A stretch of DNA of 64,000 nucleotides from Saprospiraceae bacterium (GTDB taxonomy: Bacteria > Bacteroidota > Bacteroidia > Chitinophagales > Saprospiraceae): assembly GCA_016706365.1 (NCBI GenBank), contig JADJJU010000002.1, positions 310,001-374,000 of the forward strand. The letters run 5' to 3'. Position 1 is the first letter of the stretch; every line of letters starts with the position of its first letter. A model generated the notes under the pieces. The model had not been told where the DNA came from, ran no database searches, and was given only the letters and a program-made list of their open reading frames with translations. The translations under genes and the position numbers were made by a program. Of the stretch, positions 35,731-45,572 are shown piece after piece.

Positions 35731-37125
35731 ATGAGACGTATAGCCCTTTGGGTTATAGGTGTCTGGATTTTGCAACCAGTTGAGGCACAAGTCTTAACAT
35801 CTGCCATGGCTGACGATCAGTTACCGGCATATAGGATGCAACACTTTCCGGCATCATTTCATCCAGAAAAGATGAAATCTGACTTCCTCCTGACCGGGGG
35901 CTCGGCCAGTGTCTATACTAATATGTTCTACTTAAAGAACTCCAGTATATTAGACTTAAAGCAGAAGGTAGAACTACTAAGTACCATGCAGGAAGATGAA
36001 ACTTCTGTCTCAAAAATGGATGCAATTGGTTTGGGGTTTCATACTGGTCGCTCCAGATATCAAACAGCAGTGCAAGCCACTTTTTATGGACCAGCTTTCT
36101 GGCACAGAATCAATCATGTTTGGACTGTGGGTTTATATTCCAGACTGAGCGTATTGGGTTCAGCCGCTGATACACCGGATGAAATAAATTATCCTGTCTA
36201 TGATGCTAAACCCAGCAATCAAGCTTTTCAAATCAGATCCTTTTCAATAAGTGCCCTTAGTATGGCATCTTTGGGTGTACATGTATGCAGAAATATTTTT
36301 TTACGGGATTGGGAGCTCAATGTGGGTATGAATTTGCAATGGAATCTCGGTCTTGATATGCTGGGAATGAAAATGAATCAGGGTATAAATGCCTGGACCA
36401 AACTCCAAAATACCGGTGTTAGTATATCAAATGCATCCGTGCAATGGCAATACACATATCCGAATGAAAATCGGAATAAATACGCTTCACAAATTAACGG
36501 TCATGGTGCATCTGTCGATTTTGGCATTGCATTGAGACCCAAAAGATCTTCACTAAAATGGGAGGCGATACTGTCTTTAAATCAAATCGGATTTATTGAA
36601 TTCAATAAATCAACTGAGATTCATGATATCCAATTCAACAAAGCAGTTGAATTAAATTCATCTGATTTTAGTTCCTTTACAAATTTGCAATCTTATTCTG
36701 CAAACCTGGAGGCAAAATTGGCAGGCTCAGATAGTAAATCTAATCCTTCAGATAAAGTAATGGTACCCACTAAAGGATCCATATCGGGATCGTTTCTGAT
36801 ACATATGGATTCTCATTTACAATTTCAATCACTCTTTTCTCTGCCTTTTTCAAATGCAGATCCCAGGTTAATGATGGGTATTCAGTATGCATTTCGTTAC
36901 TGGAAAGTTTTTCCCTATGCAGCTCTCACCAATTGGCAGACCTATTCTCCAGGCCTCGCAATAAGAGCAGGGTATTTAACTTTAGGCTCAAATAATTTAA
37001 GTGAATTCTTTAACTCTGCCACATTGGACCACGCAGATTTCTACCTGTTGATCAGCTATAATTGGACAGAAAGATTAACTAAGAAGATCAGAAAGCAGAG
37101 GTACGACAAATGCTATTCTTTTTGA
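35731..37125 (+). CDS. Outer-membrane beta-barrel-like protein (possibly DUF5723 family)
   Basis: 464 residues with a signal peptide (MRRIALWVIGVWILQPVEAQ). The mature part consists of alternating amphipathic strands rich in aromatics and Ser/Asn (SRYQTAVQATFYGPAFWH, WTVGLYSRLSVLG, SLGVHVCRNIFLRDWELNVGMNLQWNLG), ending with LAIRAGYLTLGSNNLSEFF and a tyrosine-rich terminal strand. This is the pattern of the DUF5723-type barrels common in Bacteroidota, which often accompany T9SS cargo genes. No enzyme motif. It precedes, convergently, the large SprB/CHU_C gene. The family assignment is tentative. Confidence 0.7.
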   Translation: MRRIALWVIGVWILQPVEAQVLTSAMADDQLPAYRMQHFPASFHPEKMKSDFLLTGGSASVYTNMFYLKNSSILDLKQKVELLSTMQEDETSVSKMDAIGLGFHTGRSRYQTAVQATFYGPAFWHRINHVWTVGLYSRLSVLGSAADTPDEINYPVYDAKPSNQAFQIRSFSISALSMASLGVHVCRNIFLRDWELNVGMNLQWNLGLDMLGMKMNQGINAWTKLQNTGVSISNASVQWQYTYPNENRNKYASQINGHGASVDFGIALRPKRSSLKWEAILSLNQIGFIEFNKSTEIHDIQFNKAVELNSSDFSSFTNLQSYSANLEAKLAGSDSKSNPSDKVMVPTKGSISGSFLIHMDSHLQFQSLFSLPFSNADPRLMMGIQYAFRYWKVFPYAALTNWQTYSPGLAIRAGYLTLGSNNLSEFFNSATLDHADFYLLISYNWTERLTKKIRKQRYDKCYSF

Positions 37126-37184
37126 GAAAGATCTATTCTTTGCACTAGTTGTCAAATCTGGGTACAATCAATGCAGCCCGGGCA

Positions 37185-40100
37185 TTATTTTTGGATCAGT
37201 GTAACATCACCTTTATAGAGTAATGTAGTGCCATCCAGGAACGTTATTTCAACAGCATAAACATACACTCCCGTCTCCATCATCTTACCATTGAATCTTC
37301 CATCCCATCCAACGCTACCAAGGGAACCAGGTTCAATGTTTGGATTTTCATACATCATATCTCCCCATCGGTTGAAAATTCTCATGTTATTGATAGACAC
37401 GACCCCTTTTCCTGTAAAAACTGTAAACACATCATTGACTCCATCGAGGTTTGGCGAAAATGCATCAGGAATAAAGACATATCGGCGTTTAGAAACCTTA
37501 ATTGTAATATTATCCGAGCCCATACATCCATTCTGATCTATTACAGTAAGTGTATAAGTTGTACTTCCCTGAGGGAAGGCTGTCGGTTCCGGACAATCAT
37601 CACAAGTAAGAGTTGATCCGTTGTTCCACATGTATTCATCAATGCCAACAATAGATTGTATAATAGGAATCAGGGTAATGGAATCACCAAGGTCAATCGT
37701 AATTTCATCATCCAGATCTACAAGTACAGCAGGAGGTTGATTGACGATGATAGTTTCATCATATGTACATCCCTTGCTGTCAAATACGCGGATCAAGTGT
37801 TCTCCGGCCAGAATTGGTGTATTAATTCCCAATGGTGACAGAGGACCATTGTCCACATTAAATGAATACGGAGGTCCTGAACCACCGGATGCAGTAGTGA
37901 CTGTAATTGAAGTTGTTTGTCCAAAACAAATTGGTTCGAGAGGGACAGGGATAGTCGCAATTATTGGCACCGGCTCTGTAACTGTGTATGAAGCTGTAGC
38001 ACTGCAGCCTTTAATGTCAACAACAGTGACTACATATGTACCAGCAGCAAGACCGGATGCAACATTGGTTGTTGATACTGAAGGTGTCCACTTATAGTCC
38101 ATAGGTCCTACATTTCCTCCGACAGGGATTACAGTGATTTGGCCATCCGTTGTCCCTGAACAACCCAAATTACTTGTTGCCAAAGAATCAATGTTTAGCT
38201 CTAAAAGCGCAGGTTCATTAATGACAATTATTGTATCGAAAATACATCCTCTCGTATCTCCCACATTGAGCAAATAACTACCGGCAGATAAATTAGTCAA
38301 GGATTGACCATTTGTCATAAGGACCGGCCAATCATAATTGTAGGGGCCTGAACCACCTTCTACTTCAACATTTATTGATCCATCAGAGAGTCCAAAACAA
38401 GAAACATCATTAATAATGGAAGCTCCATCTCTTAATCTCATCATATCAGGTACCGGAATATTTGCATTTTCTGTCTGAATACAGCCGTTTTCATCAGTTA
38501 CTGTTGCAGTTACCTGTCCGGCACACAAATTTACAGCCGTACTGGCCATAACATCCTGATTACTTTGTCCTGAGCTCCACACTACATCAAATAATCCTCC
38601 TGAAACTGCACCACCTGATAGAGTCAGTGTAATGGATCCATCACAATCCGAAGCATCACAGGAAACCGCCTCCGGTATCCCAAAACTAAACATTATAAAA
38701 GGAGGATTAATAAGCTCAATGGAAAAAGTCTGCGGCCCGCAAGTGCTCGCATCCGTAACGGTTAGATTATAAGTTCCAGCTCTTTGATTATTCAGAATAG
38801 GGGTTGTTGCGGTAGTATGATCCCAACGATAAGTGTAAGGCCCTAAACCACCACTTACCATAATCTCTATAGTCCCATCATTGCCTCCGGGACAAGTCGG
38901 CGAAGCGTTCAATATATCAACAATCAGAGGAAGTGGTTCATCCACGAATACGGAATCTACTTTTGCACATCCGGAAGCGTCTGTGACTGTTATCACATGA
39001 TAACCAGCCATCAAATTAGTAATTGTATTAGAAGAGGAAGAATTACTCCATAATATGGTAGCCGTGGGATCGTTTACAATTACAGTTGCAGTCCCGTCTG
39101 AACCTCCCTGACAAGTGACAGGGGTTGTGGTAAAGCTGATTACAGCTCCTTTTGTCGGGATTTCATAACTTGCTGTAATGCTGCATCCATTAGCATCTGT
39201 CAATACCAAATCATACATTCCGGCTGGTAAATTTTGGAGTTGGTTTCCGCTGTATGCTCCATTATTCCAATTAAAATCATAGGGCATAGTACCACCACCA
39301 GCTATTATTGTTATCGCCCCATCGTTACCTGGCCCGTTACAGGATACACTATCAAGCTGAAATACAAACAAGCTAAGAGAAGTCGGGTTGAGCAATTCAA
39401 AAATAGAATCAATTTGACAACCATCTCCATCACTAATTGTGACACTGTACACACCTGCAGCCAAGCCATTTATACAGCTTGTAGGAGATGTATTGACCGC
39501 AGTTCCCCCAGACCATAGGAATGTATACGGAACATTAGGAGGAGAACCACCTGCTTCAGTTATATTAATGCATATACTTCCATCTGAATCACCTCTGCAG
39601 GATGGTGAATCAAAACTGGTTGTGTTGAGAGAAATTACTTTAGACGCGACCAATGTTATAGAATCCTGATGACTGCATAGGTTGGCATCGGTAATAGTTA
39701 CTCTTACCTTGCCTTCCCCAAGATTTAATTTCGTAGCAAGTGAACCGCCTCCACTCCATAAATAATTATAAGGTCCGTTTCCACCTGTCGGAGCCACTGT
39801 AGCAGATCCGTCATTAATGCCAGAACAGGACGGAGCAATCCCGGAAATATTACTGGCAATTCCAATCACTCCTAAGGTAGTTGAGGCTTCCGCCGAACAA
39901 CCATTATTGTCTATAACAGTAACACCATAAAACCCGGCCGGCAGGGTAGTGATTTCATTCACTCCAAACTGTCCTGTGGACCATTTATATACATATGGCA
40001 GAGTACCACCTCCTACAGATGCTAATACCCGCCCATTCCTGTCCCCCACGCATCTGGGATTTGTGGGAGCTACATTCACAAAGATTGGTGCAGCCAATGC

Positions 40101-41669
40101 TACCGTAATATTTAAAATCGAGATATTTCCATCTGCATCCCTGACCTGAACCGCATATGTATCAGGCAATAAGTTATTTAGGACAATTAGATCATTTGCC
40201 GTATTAAAAACTCCTGATGCAATTACTCCTGCGCCATTGGTCAATTCATAAGAATAAGGTCCTCTGCCACCTGCTGCAGAAAAAGTAATTGATCCGGTAT
40301 TGGTTGTAGTGCTGCAGCTGCGTCCGTATGTAGTTATTATAGTTGGATTGATTATATTTACTTTACCATTTATGGTTGTAAAAGTCGAAATTCCGTTTGA
40401 ATTAACTACCTCAATAAAGCCCGGTCTGTCTGTAAATAATAAATCAGACATATTTCCGGGAAATCCTATTGCTGTAAAACATAGCTCAAATAATACAGTA
40501 TTGTCAGGTAATGTTGCGGGGTCGAGATTATTATCAAGCCAAATGAAAAAGAGTTCACCATTGGGAGCATTTCCTAGTTGAAAATTATCGATTAGATTCA
40601 TTCCGGCAAGAGGGGACGGATTAGGAATATTGGGTGCATTAAATCTGATAATTGTAGGATCCCAGTTGATTGAAAACTGAACTGATAAAGCATCAACAAG
40701 ATTGCTCACGGTAACAGGAATGCAAAAGAATTCCCCGGGCGTTACATTTACAGTTGGCATTTGAAACTCTACCTGATTCCTCGGCATAGAAAAAGAAAAT
40801 TCACCCGGGCATGATTTTCCATCCCTTACACGTACCCTATAATTTCCAGCCTGAGGGACTGTAAATTGCACTGTAGCTCCATGAGTGATGTTGGACGGGT
40901 TAGTAATAGTGCCTTTAATGGCGGGATTACTGATTAGTTCTATTTCAATAAAAGAATAAAACCTTCCGGGGCCGGTTTGATCAAATTGAGGAAGGCCACC
41001 ACTAACGACAAAAGTGCCATTGAGTGCATTAGGTGCCGGCACTGATAATGAAGAAATACTTATTTGATTAAGATACACCACGCTAAATGCTGTGGCTACA
41101 TTCGCATTGGTACACATTCCCGAAGGAGTTCCTTCATATGCTGCATTTGCAAAATCATCAACAGTAATCAAAGAAAACCAAAGTTGAATAGGATTTCCGC
41201 CATTAAAAGTATTTTGTAAAAACCCTGCGTTTATGAATGTTTGAGTTCCATTGGCATTCCCATTATTATCAATATAGAGACCCAAAGCAGGAGCTGGTGG
41301 CCCCTGGAAAATGCAGGGATCTGTAAGAATATCATTAAGGGAAGGGCCCGCAATTGTAGGCCTGCAACTATAAAAAGCATAACCAATTCCAGGAGTGGTA
41401 GCAGGCAATGGATCTCCGGTAAGATCCGCGTCATTGTTTCCTGTAAATGTTATTCTGTCATTATAGCACATGTAAATTGTTTCACCCATCCAGTCATTAC
41501 TGGATCCCGTAAAGTTCGATCTGATGACTGTGCCCGCATATTGTTCATTGCAACCTCTGCTTCCATCAAGGTTTTCAGAGTTGGCTCTCTGAATAGAAAT
41601 TGGATTTTGTGCACTTAAAATGTGCACTGAAAAGCAAAAAAATAAAAACAGACTATAATTTCGGATCAT
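37185..41669 (-). CDS. Giant SprB-repeat surface protein with cohesin-like domain and gliding-motility C-terminal (CHU_C) domain
   Basis: 1494 residues from ATG 41669 (MIRNYSLFLFFCFSVHILSAQ). The N-terminal 300 residues form a secreted beta-rich region. About 303-425 resembles a cohesin-type domain: PTVNVTPGEFFCIPVTVSNL, ALSVQFSINWDPTIIRF, LFELCFTAIGFPG. About 430-1390 is a string of SprB-like repeats of roughly 75 residues, each with CxGxxDG, GGxxPYxYxWS/N, NLxAGxYxVTVTDxxGC. The C-terminus (VFIPDAFSPNLDGVNDVF, MRIFNRWGDMMYE, GWDGRFNGKMMETGVYVY) is a CHU_C T9SS type-B sorting domain, so the protein is exported by T9SS and probably forms an adhesive or gliding filament like SprB. The longer start at 41729 is rejected because of the signal peptide position. 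Confidence 0.88.
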   Translation of the reverse strand: MIRNYSLFLFFCFSVHILSAQNPISIQRANSENLDGSRGCNEQYAGTVIRSNFTGSSNDWMGETIYMCYNDRITFTGNNDADLTGDPLPATTPGIGYAFYSCRPTIAGPSLNDILTDPCIFQGPPAPALGLYIDNNGNANGTQTFINAGFLQNTFNGGNPIQLWFSLITVDDFANAAYEGTPSGMCTNANVATAFSVVYLNQISISSLSVPAPNALNGTFVVSGGLPQFDQTGPGRFYSFIEIELISNPAIKGTITNPSNITHGATVQFTVPQAGNYRVRVRDGKSCPGEFSFSMPRNQVEFQMPTVNVTPGEFFCIPVTVSNLVDALSVQFSINWDPTIIRFNAPNIPNPSPLAGMNLIDNFQLGNAPNGELFFIWLDNNLDPATLPDNTVLFELCFTAIGFPGNMSDLLFTDRPGFIEVVNSNGISTFTTINGKVNIINPTIITTYGRSCSTTTNTGSITFSAAGGRGPYSYELTNGAGVIASGVFNTANDLIVLNNLLPDTYAVQVRDADGNISILNITVALAAPIFVNVAPTNPRCVGDRNGRVLASVGGGTLPYVYKWSTGQFGVNEITTLPAGFYGVTVIDNNGCSAEASTTLGVIGIASNISGIAPSCSGINDGSATVAPTGGNGPYNYLWSGGGSLATKLNLGEGKVRVTITDANLCSHQDSITLVASKVISLNTTSFDSPSCRGDSDGSICINITEAGGSPPNVPYTFLWSGGTAVNTSPTSCINGLAAGVYSVTISDGDGCQIDSIFELLNPTSLSLFVFQLDSVSCNGPGNDGAITIIAGGGTMPYDFNWNNGAYSGNQLQNLPAGMYDLVLTDANGCSITASYEIPTKGAVISFTTTPVTCQGGSDGTATVIVNDPTATILWSNSSSSNTITNLMAGYHVITVTDASGCAKVDSVFVDEPLPLIVDILNASPTCPGGNDGTIEIMVSGGLGPYTYRWDHTTATTPILNNQRAGTYNLTVTDASTCGPQTFSIELINPPFIMFSFGIPEAVSCDASDCDGSITLTLSGGAVSGGLFDVVWSSGQSNQDVMASTAVNLCAGQVTATVTDENGCIQTENANIPVPDMMRLRDGASIINDVSCFGLSDGSINVEVEGGSGPYNYDWPVLMTNGQSLTNLSAGSYLLNVGDTRGCIFDTIIVINEPALLELNIDSLATSNLGCSGTTDGQITVIPVGGNVGPMDYKWTPSVSTTNVASGLAAGTYVVTVVDIKGCSATASYTVTEPVPIIATIPVPLEPICFGQTTSITVTTASGGSGPPYSFNVDNGPLSPLGINTPILAGEHLIRVFDSKGCTYDETIIVNQPPAVLVDLDDEITIDLGDSITLIPIIQSIVGIDEYMWNNGSTLTCDDCPEPTAFPQGSTTYTLTVIDQNGCMGSDNITIKVSKRRYVFIPDAFSPNLDGVNDVFTVFTGKGVVSINNMRIFNRWGDMMYENPNIEPGSLGSVGWDGRFNGKMMETGVYVYAVEITFLDGTTLLYKGDVTLIQK

Positions 41670-41878
41670 GGGGGATATTTCAATATGCATGGGGTGTAGT
41701 ATTCTGTTCAGAGCGCAAAGATAGATCAATATTGTTTTATGACAATTTTTTTTAACATATTACCTTATTCATATACTGTCTTTTCTATACCCTGGCTTAA
41801 TATTCAGTGTTTTAAAACAAAGATTTCAACATTGCCATATAGATACGTTTTAATCGACTTTTGTGGTATAAGGAATTA

Positions 41879-41952
41879 AGGACCGTAGAAAATCACACTC
41901 AAAAAAGCTGAAATAAGGTTTTCAGTCAGATTAACTAATCAAAAACGGTCCT
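41879..41952. repeat. Inverted repeat AGGACCGT / ACGGTCCT flanking 58 bp
   Basis: A perfect 8-bp inverted repeat, 41879-41886 and 41945-41952, between the SprB-type gene and hutI. The enclosed DNA holds a terminator hairpin. Too short to call a MITE. Confidence 0.4.
41901..41925 (-). terminator. Rho-independent terminator after hutI
   Basis: On the minus strand CTGAAA pairs with TTTCAG over a 6-nt loop, followed by C and a run of six T. It lies 40 bp past the hutI stop. Confidence 0.6.
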
Positions 41953-41964
41953 GGTTGGCAGCTA

Positions 41965-43221
41965 TTATATATTATATTGCTTTTTTACCGTTAATTCCCC
42001 TTTTACAATTACTGAGTGAATTAAGTCACTGCCAAATGCATAGGGAATATAGGCCAGAGATGTTAAGGCAGGTGTAATGAAAACACTGCCCCATTTACCT
42101 TTCTGGATACTGCCATACTGAGATTCCAGCTCCATAGCATAAGCGCCATTTATGGTTGCAGCGTTCATGGCTTCTTCAGGCAACATTTTCATTTTGATAC
42201 AGGCAAGTGATACTACGAAAGACATATTGCCTGATGGAGTAGATCCAGGATTATAATCACTGGCTAGAGCGACTGGTAACCCTTCGTCTATCATCTGACG
42301 TGCAGGAGCAAACTCCATCCCAAGGAAAAATGCAGTTCCCGGTAGTAAAGTAGGCATAGTATTGGTTCCTTTTAAAGCATCGATCGCTGCCTGGTCCATT
42401 GATTCCAGATGATCTACACTAAGTGCATTGCAGGCAACTCCTGCCTGAACTCCGCCTGTGACGCCCAATTCGTTGGCATGAATTTTTGCCTTCATACCAT
42501 AATTTGAGGCTGCATTTAATATCAGGATCGTCTCCTCAGGAGTAAAAAATCCTCTGTCACAAAATACATCGCAATAATCTGCCAAATTTTGGGAAGCCAC
42601 TTCGGGCAGCATCTCTTCAATAATGACCCGGATATACTCCTCTCTATTTTGCTTGTATTGCAAGGGAATTGCGTGTGCCCCCAAAAAAGTTGTTTTTATA
42701 TCAATCGGAGAACTCTCTTTTAGCCTTTTTATCACTTTCAGCATTTTGAGCTCAGATTCAAGGCTGAGTCCATATCCACTCTTAATCTCTACAGCAACGG
42801 TGCCCCTTTGGATAATTTCCTGAAGTCTTTGTTGGGCGCTTTCAAATAATTCATCCTCAGAAGCAGTTGCCATTTTAGCAGCAGAATTCAAAATACCTCC
42901 TCCGTTGGCAGCAATCTGTTCGTATGTCAAACCATTGATCCGGTCAACAAACTCTTGTTCACGACTCGCAGCAAATACTATATGTGTATGTGAATCACAC
43001 CAACCCGGGAAAACCCAGCCGCCTTCAGCATCCAATACAGGTCCCGTTTCAGGAAGTAATTCTGCCATCAGTCCAAAACTTTCGATCTTTCCTGATCTAA
43101 TTCTAAGCCAGGCGTGATCTATACATGGCCACTCCATCATTTGAGTTCCTGACAGAAATCCGCTTTGATGGTCCCTTACCTGATGCAGTCTCCCAATGTT
43201 AGTAATCAGCAAATCTTTCAA
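41965..43221 (-). CDS. hutI: Imidazolonepropionase
   Basis: Histidine degradation, third step: hydrolyses 4-imidazolone-5-propanoate to N-formimidoyl-glutamate. 418 residues, amidohydrolase fold. Visible motifs: VFPGWCDSHTHIVFAASREQEF (metal-binding HTH), GTVAVEIKSGYGLSLESELKML, KTTFLGAHAIP, KIHANELG (third metal His), SVDHLESM and VALASDYNPGSTPSGNMSF, the metal-binding aspartate region. hutH, hutU and hutG are not in the window. It is 16 bp downstream of the thioredoxin-SPOR gene, so the two may share a transcript. Confidence 0.95.
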   Translation of the reverse strand: MKDLLITNIGRLHQVRDHQSGFLSGTQMMEWPCIDHAWLRIRSGKIESFGLMAELLPETGPVLDAEGGWVFPGWCDSHTHIVFAASREQEFVDRINGLTYEQIAANGGGILNSAAKMATASEDELFESAQQRLQEIIQRGTVAVEIKSGYGLSLESELKMLKVIKRLKESSPIDIKTTFLGAHAIPLQYKQNREEYIRVIIEEMLPEVASQNLADYCDVFCDRGFFTPEETILILNAASNYGMKAKIHANELGVTGGVQAGVACNALSVDHLESMDQAAIDALKGTNTMPTLLPGTAFFLGMEFAPARQMIDEGLPVALASDYNPGSTPSGNMSFVVSLACIKMKMLPEEAMNAATINGAYAMELESQYGSIQKGKWGSVFITPALTSLAYIPYAFGSDLIHSVIVKGELTVKKQYNI

Positions 43222-43237
43222 ATCCGGAGAGAATTTA

Positions 43238-44239
43238 TTATTGATTGATTTCCTTTACAAAACCTTCATAACCCTGCTCCTTTAGCAAGTTGACCAAAGG
43301 TTTTGCCGCATCATATGCTTTATATCTTCCAATCATCACTTTGTATATGGTCTCAGATCCGCTTTTCTCAATTTTTATATGAACTCCATCTCCAAATATT
43401 TCTTTAAACTCATTCCTTCTCTGATCCGCATTTTCAAATCTATTGAATGTTCCCACCTGTACGCTGTAATATTTTCCATCATCAGCTGTAGCGATGCTGG
43501 TTGAAGTATTCGTATTTGGTTTGGTTGGTGGCGTAGAATTGGCTACTGGTTTCTCTACTACAGGTTCAGGTTTTTTGGTTTCAGGCTCTTTTGTATTATT
43601 GTTTGCAACTTCTGTAGTTTTTTCGACCGGCTTTTCCGTTTTGTTTACTGCTCTTCTATCTACAGACTTATCTGCAGGTTTGTCAGCTGGCTTTTCTTTT
43701 ACTTTTTCAGTTTTCCCAGCCACATCATCTTTTGCTTGAGTAACTGGAACAGACTTTGGTATTTCATCTTGCTTGGGAGAAGTAGGGATACCTGATAATT
43801 TGATAGCTTTATTAGCCAGATCAAAACGATGCCCCTGAATAAGTTCAAGGAATCTTTTAGGAGAAAGCGATTCTTCATATTTACCTAAAATTCCGCCTCC
43901 CTGGTCAAATACAATAATGGTAGGCAAAAACTCGACATTAAACTGTGTCCTTTGAGCATGCCCATCAAAATCATCAATATTAACCTTGACCGATAAATAG
44001 TTTTTATTTAAAAAATCGGCAACCTCTTTGTCTTTAAAAGTATTGTCCTCCATCCACTTACATGGCAGACACCAATCAGTATAAAAGAATGCCATATATA
44101 ATTTGCCTTCTTTAATGGCTCTGGATTTTGCAGTTGTCATACCGCCTTTTATAAAGTCCACCTGGCCTTGACCTTGAGCGGCCCCGATCATGACAATAAA
44201 CAGGCTCAAAGTCAATATGTATTTAGAAAAACACTTCAT
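43238..44239 (-). CDS. Exported thioredoxin-fold protein fused to a SPOR domain
   Basis: 333 residues from ATG 44239 (MKCFSKYILTLSLFIVMIGAAQGQ, signal peptide). About 25-140 is a thioredoxin fold of the Thioredoxin_7 type with the redox pair Cys57-x-x-Cys60 in TDWCLPCKWMED and the cis-Pro region FLPTIIVFDQGG. About 150-250 is a low-complexity linker rich in Lys, Pro, Thr and Asp (repeats such as DKPADKSVD and EKPVEK). The last 80 residues form a SPOR domain (YYSVQVGTFNRFENADQRRNEF, YKVMIGRYKAYDAAKPLVNLLK), which binds glycan strands lacking stem peptides. The combination suggests a peptidoglycan- or septum-targeted periplasmic disulphide reductase/isomerase; this is inference. Confidence 0.88.
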   Translation of the reverse strand: MKCFSKYILTLSLFIVMIGAAQGQGQVDFIKGGMTTAKSRAIKEGKLYMAFFYTDWCLPCKWMEDNTFKDKEVADFLNKNYLSVKVNIDDFDGHAQRTQFNVEFLPTIIVFDQGGGILGKYEESLSPKRFLELIQGHRFDLANKAIKLSGIPTSPKQDEIPKSVPVTQAKDDVAGKTEKVKEKPADKPADKSVDRRAVNKTEKPVEKTTEVANNNTKEPETKKPEPVVEKPVANSTPPTKPNTNTSTSIATADDGKYYSVQVGTFNRFENADQRRNEFKEIFGDGVHIKIEKSGSETIYKVMIGRYKAYDAAKPLVNLLKEQGYEGFVKEINQ

Positions 44240-44480
44240 AACAATAAATTTGATTGAGGTCAATAGCCCAACAAAAGGCAAAGTTACACAAAGAAGATAC
44301 ATTCAATAAATTATTAATTCGATTTATTTCAATATCTATATCTTTTTAGGTCAAAGTATTAGATAATATCTATTCGATCAAAACCACTTTTGGATCCTTG
44401 AAGTCTGATATATGGATAATTAGACGTCTATTTTTTGGAATGTAGTACTGGTGCAGATAGATATCCACGTCAATACTAAA

Positions 44481-44511
44481 TTTTTTCAATTGGCTTGGAT
44501 TCGTACCTTTG
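44481..44511 (+). promoter_or_regulatory. Predicted promoter of fabH
   Basis: -7 TACCTTTG at 44504-44511, with TTTT (three of four matches to TTTG) at 44481-44484, exactly 19 bp upstream. ATG follows at 44534. Confidence 0.55.
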
Positions 44512-44533
44512 CCGCCTAATTTGATCTATTTGT

Positions 44534-45526
44534 ATGAAAAGAAGAGCTGCAATTACCGGAGTGCAAGGTTATGTACCGGATGATATTCTTAGCAATAAGG
44601 ACCTGGAAAAAATGGTGGACACCAACGATGAGTGGATTACCTCAAGAACCGGCATCAAAGAAAGACGCATCCTGAAGACTCCAGGTATGACGGCATCTGA
44701 TATGGGTAAGATCATGGTAGAAGGTCTTTTGGAAAAAACCGGCACTCATCCTGACGAAGTTGAATTGGTAATTTGTGCTACTATTACCGGGGATCTTGTT
44801 TTTCCTGATACGGCAAATACCATTTGTGATAAGGTGGGCATTCGCAATGCATTTGGATTTGATATCCATGCAGCTTGTTCAGGTTTTCTTTTCGGGCTAA
44901 ACGTAGGATCCAAATTTATTGAGACCGGATACAAAAAGGTAATTGTCGTCGGCATGGATAAAATGTCCTCTATTATTGATTATACAGATAGAACCACTTG
45001 TGTCATTTTTGGTGATGGTGGAGGGGCAGTCATGCTAGAACCCAATGAAGAAGGTAATGGAATCATCGATGCTGTACTCCATGGCGATGGTGGTGGAAGG
45101 CATTTTTTGCATATGAAAGCCGGCGGTTCAGCATTACCTGCCAGCCAGGAAACAATTGACAAGCGACTGCACTATGTGTATCAGGAGGGAAAAACCGTCT
45201 TCAAACAAGCAGTAAAGGGCATGGTTTCAACTGTTCAGGATGTAATGAGCAGAAACGGACTTAGCTCAGCAGATCTTGACTGGGTGGTGCCCCATCAGGC
45301 AAACATGAGAATTATAACAACTGTCGCTGAAGATCTGGGTGTACCACTGGACAAGGTAATGATCAATATACAAAAATATGGAAATACAACCTCTGGAACA
45401 CTCCCTTTGTGTCTATGGGAGTGGGAAGACAAACTATCAAAAGGGGACAATTTGGTACTTACAGCTTTCGGGGGAGGCTTTACATGGGGTGCAACTTTAC
45501 TTAAATGGGCCTATAACGCGAAATAG
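44534..45526 (+). CDS. fabH: 3-oxoacyl-ACP synthase III (KAS III)
   Basis: 330 residues. Initiates fatty-acid synthesis by condensing acyl-CoA with malonyl-ACP. The Cys-His-Asn triad is visible: Cys115 in IHAACSGFLFGL, His in WVVPHQANMRI near 255 and Asn in IQKYGNTTSGTLP near 285. GDGGGAVMLEP and the terminal LVLTAFGGGFTWGATLLKW are typical. Located directly upstream of efp, accB and accC, a common Bacteroidota arrangement that links chain initiation with malonyl-CoA supply. Confidence 0.95.
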   Translation: MKRRAAITGVQGYVPDDILSNKDLEKMVDTNDEWITSRTGIKERRILKTPGMTASDMGKIMVEGLLEKTGTHPDEVELVICATITGDLVFPDTANTICDKVGIRNAFGFDIHAACSGFLFGLNVGSKFIETGYKKVIVVGMDKMSSIIDYTDRTTCVIFGDGGGAVMLEPNEEGNGIIDAVLHGDGGGRHFLHMKAGGSALPASQETIDKRLHYVYQEGKTVFKQAVKGMVSTVQDVMSRNGLSSADLDWVVPHQANMRIITTVAEDLGVPLDKVMINIQKYGNTTSGTLPLCLWEWEDKLSKGDNLVLTAFGGGFTWGATLLKWAYNAK

Positions 45527-45542
45527 TTCGAAGTATAAATCT

Positions 45543-45550
45543 TATATTTG
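45543..45550 (+). promoter_or_regulatory. Predicted -7 promoter element for efp
   Basis: TATATTTG, exact TAnnTTTG, 22 bp before the efp ATG at 45573. It separates efp-accB-accC from fabH at least partly. Confidence 0.5.
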
Positions 45551-45572
45551 CGCCTCATTACAAAAAATCTTT

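Noticed and set aside
38000..40100. Periodic repeats that could suggest a CRISPR array or satellite
   Set aside because: The periodicity comes from SprB protein repeats of about 75 codons; DNA copies are diverged and there are no spacers or cas genes.
45378..45572. Longer start for efp overlapping fabH
   Set aside because: It reads out-of-frame fabH sequence; ATG 45573 gives the canonical EF-P N-terminus and has a promoter element just upstream.
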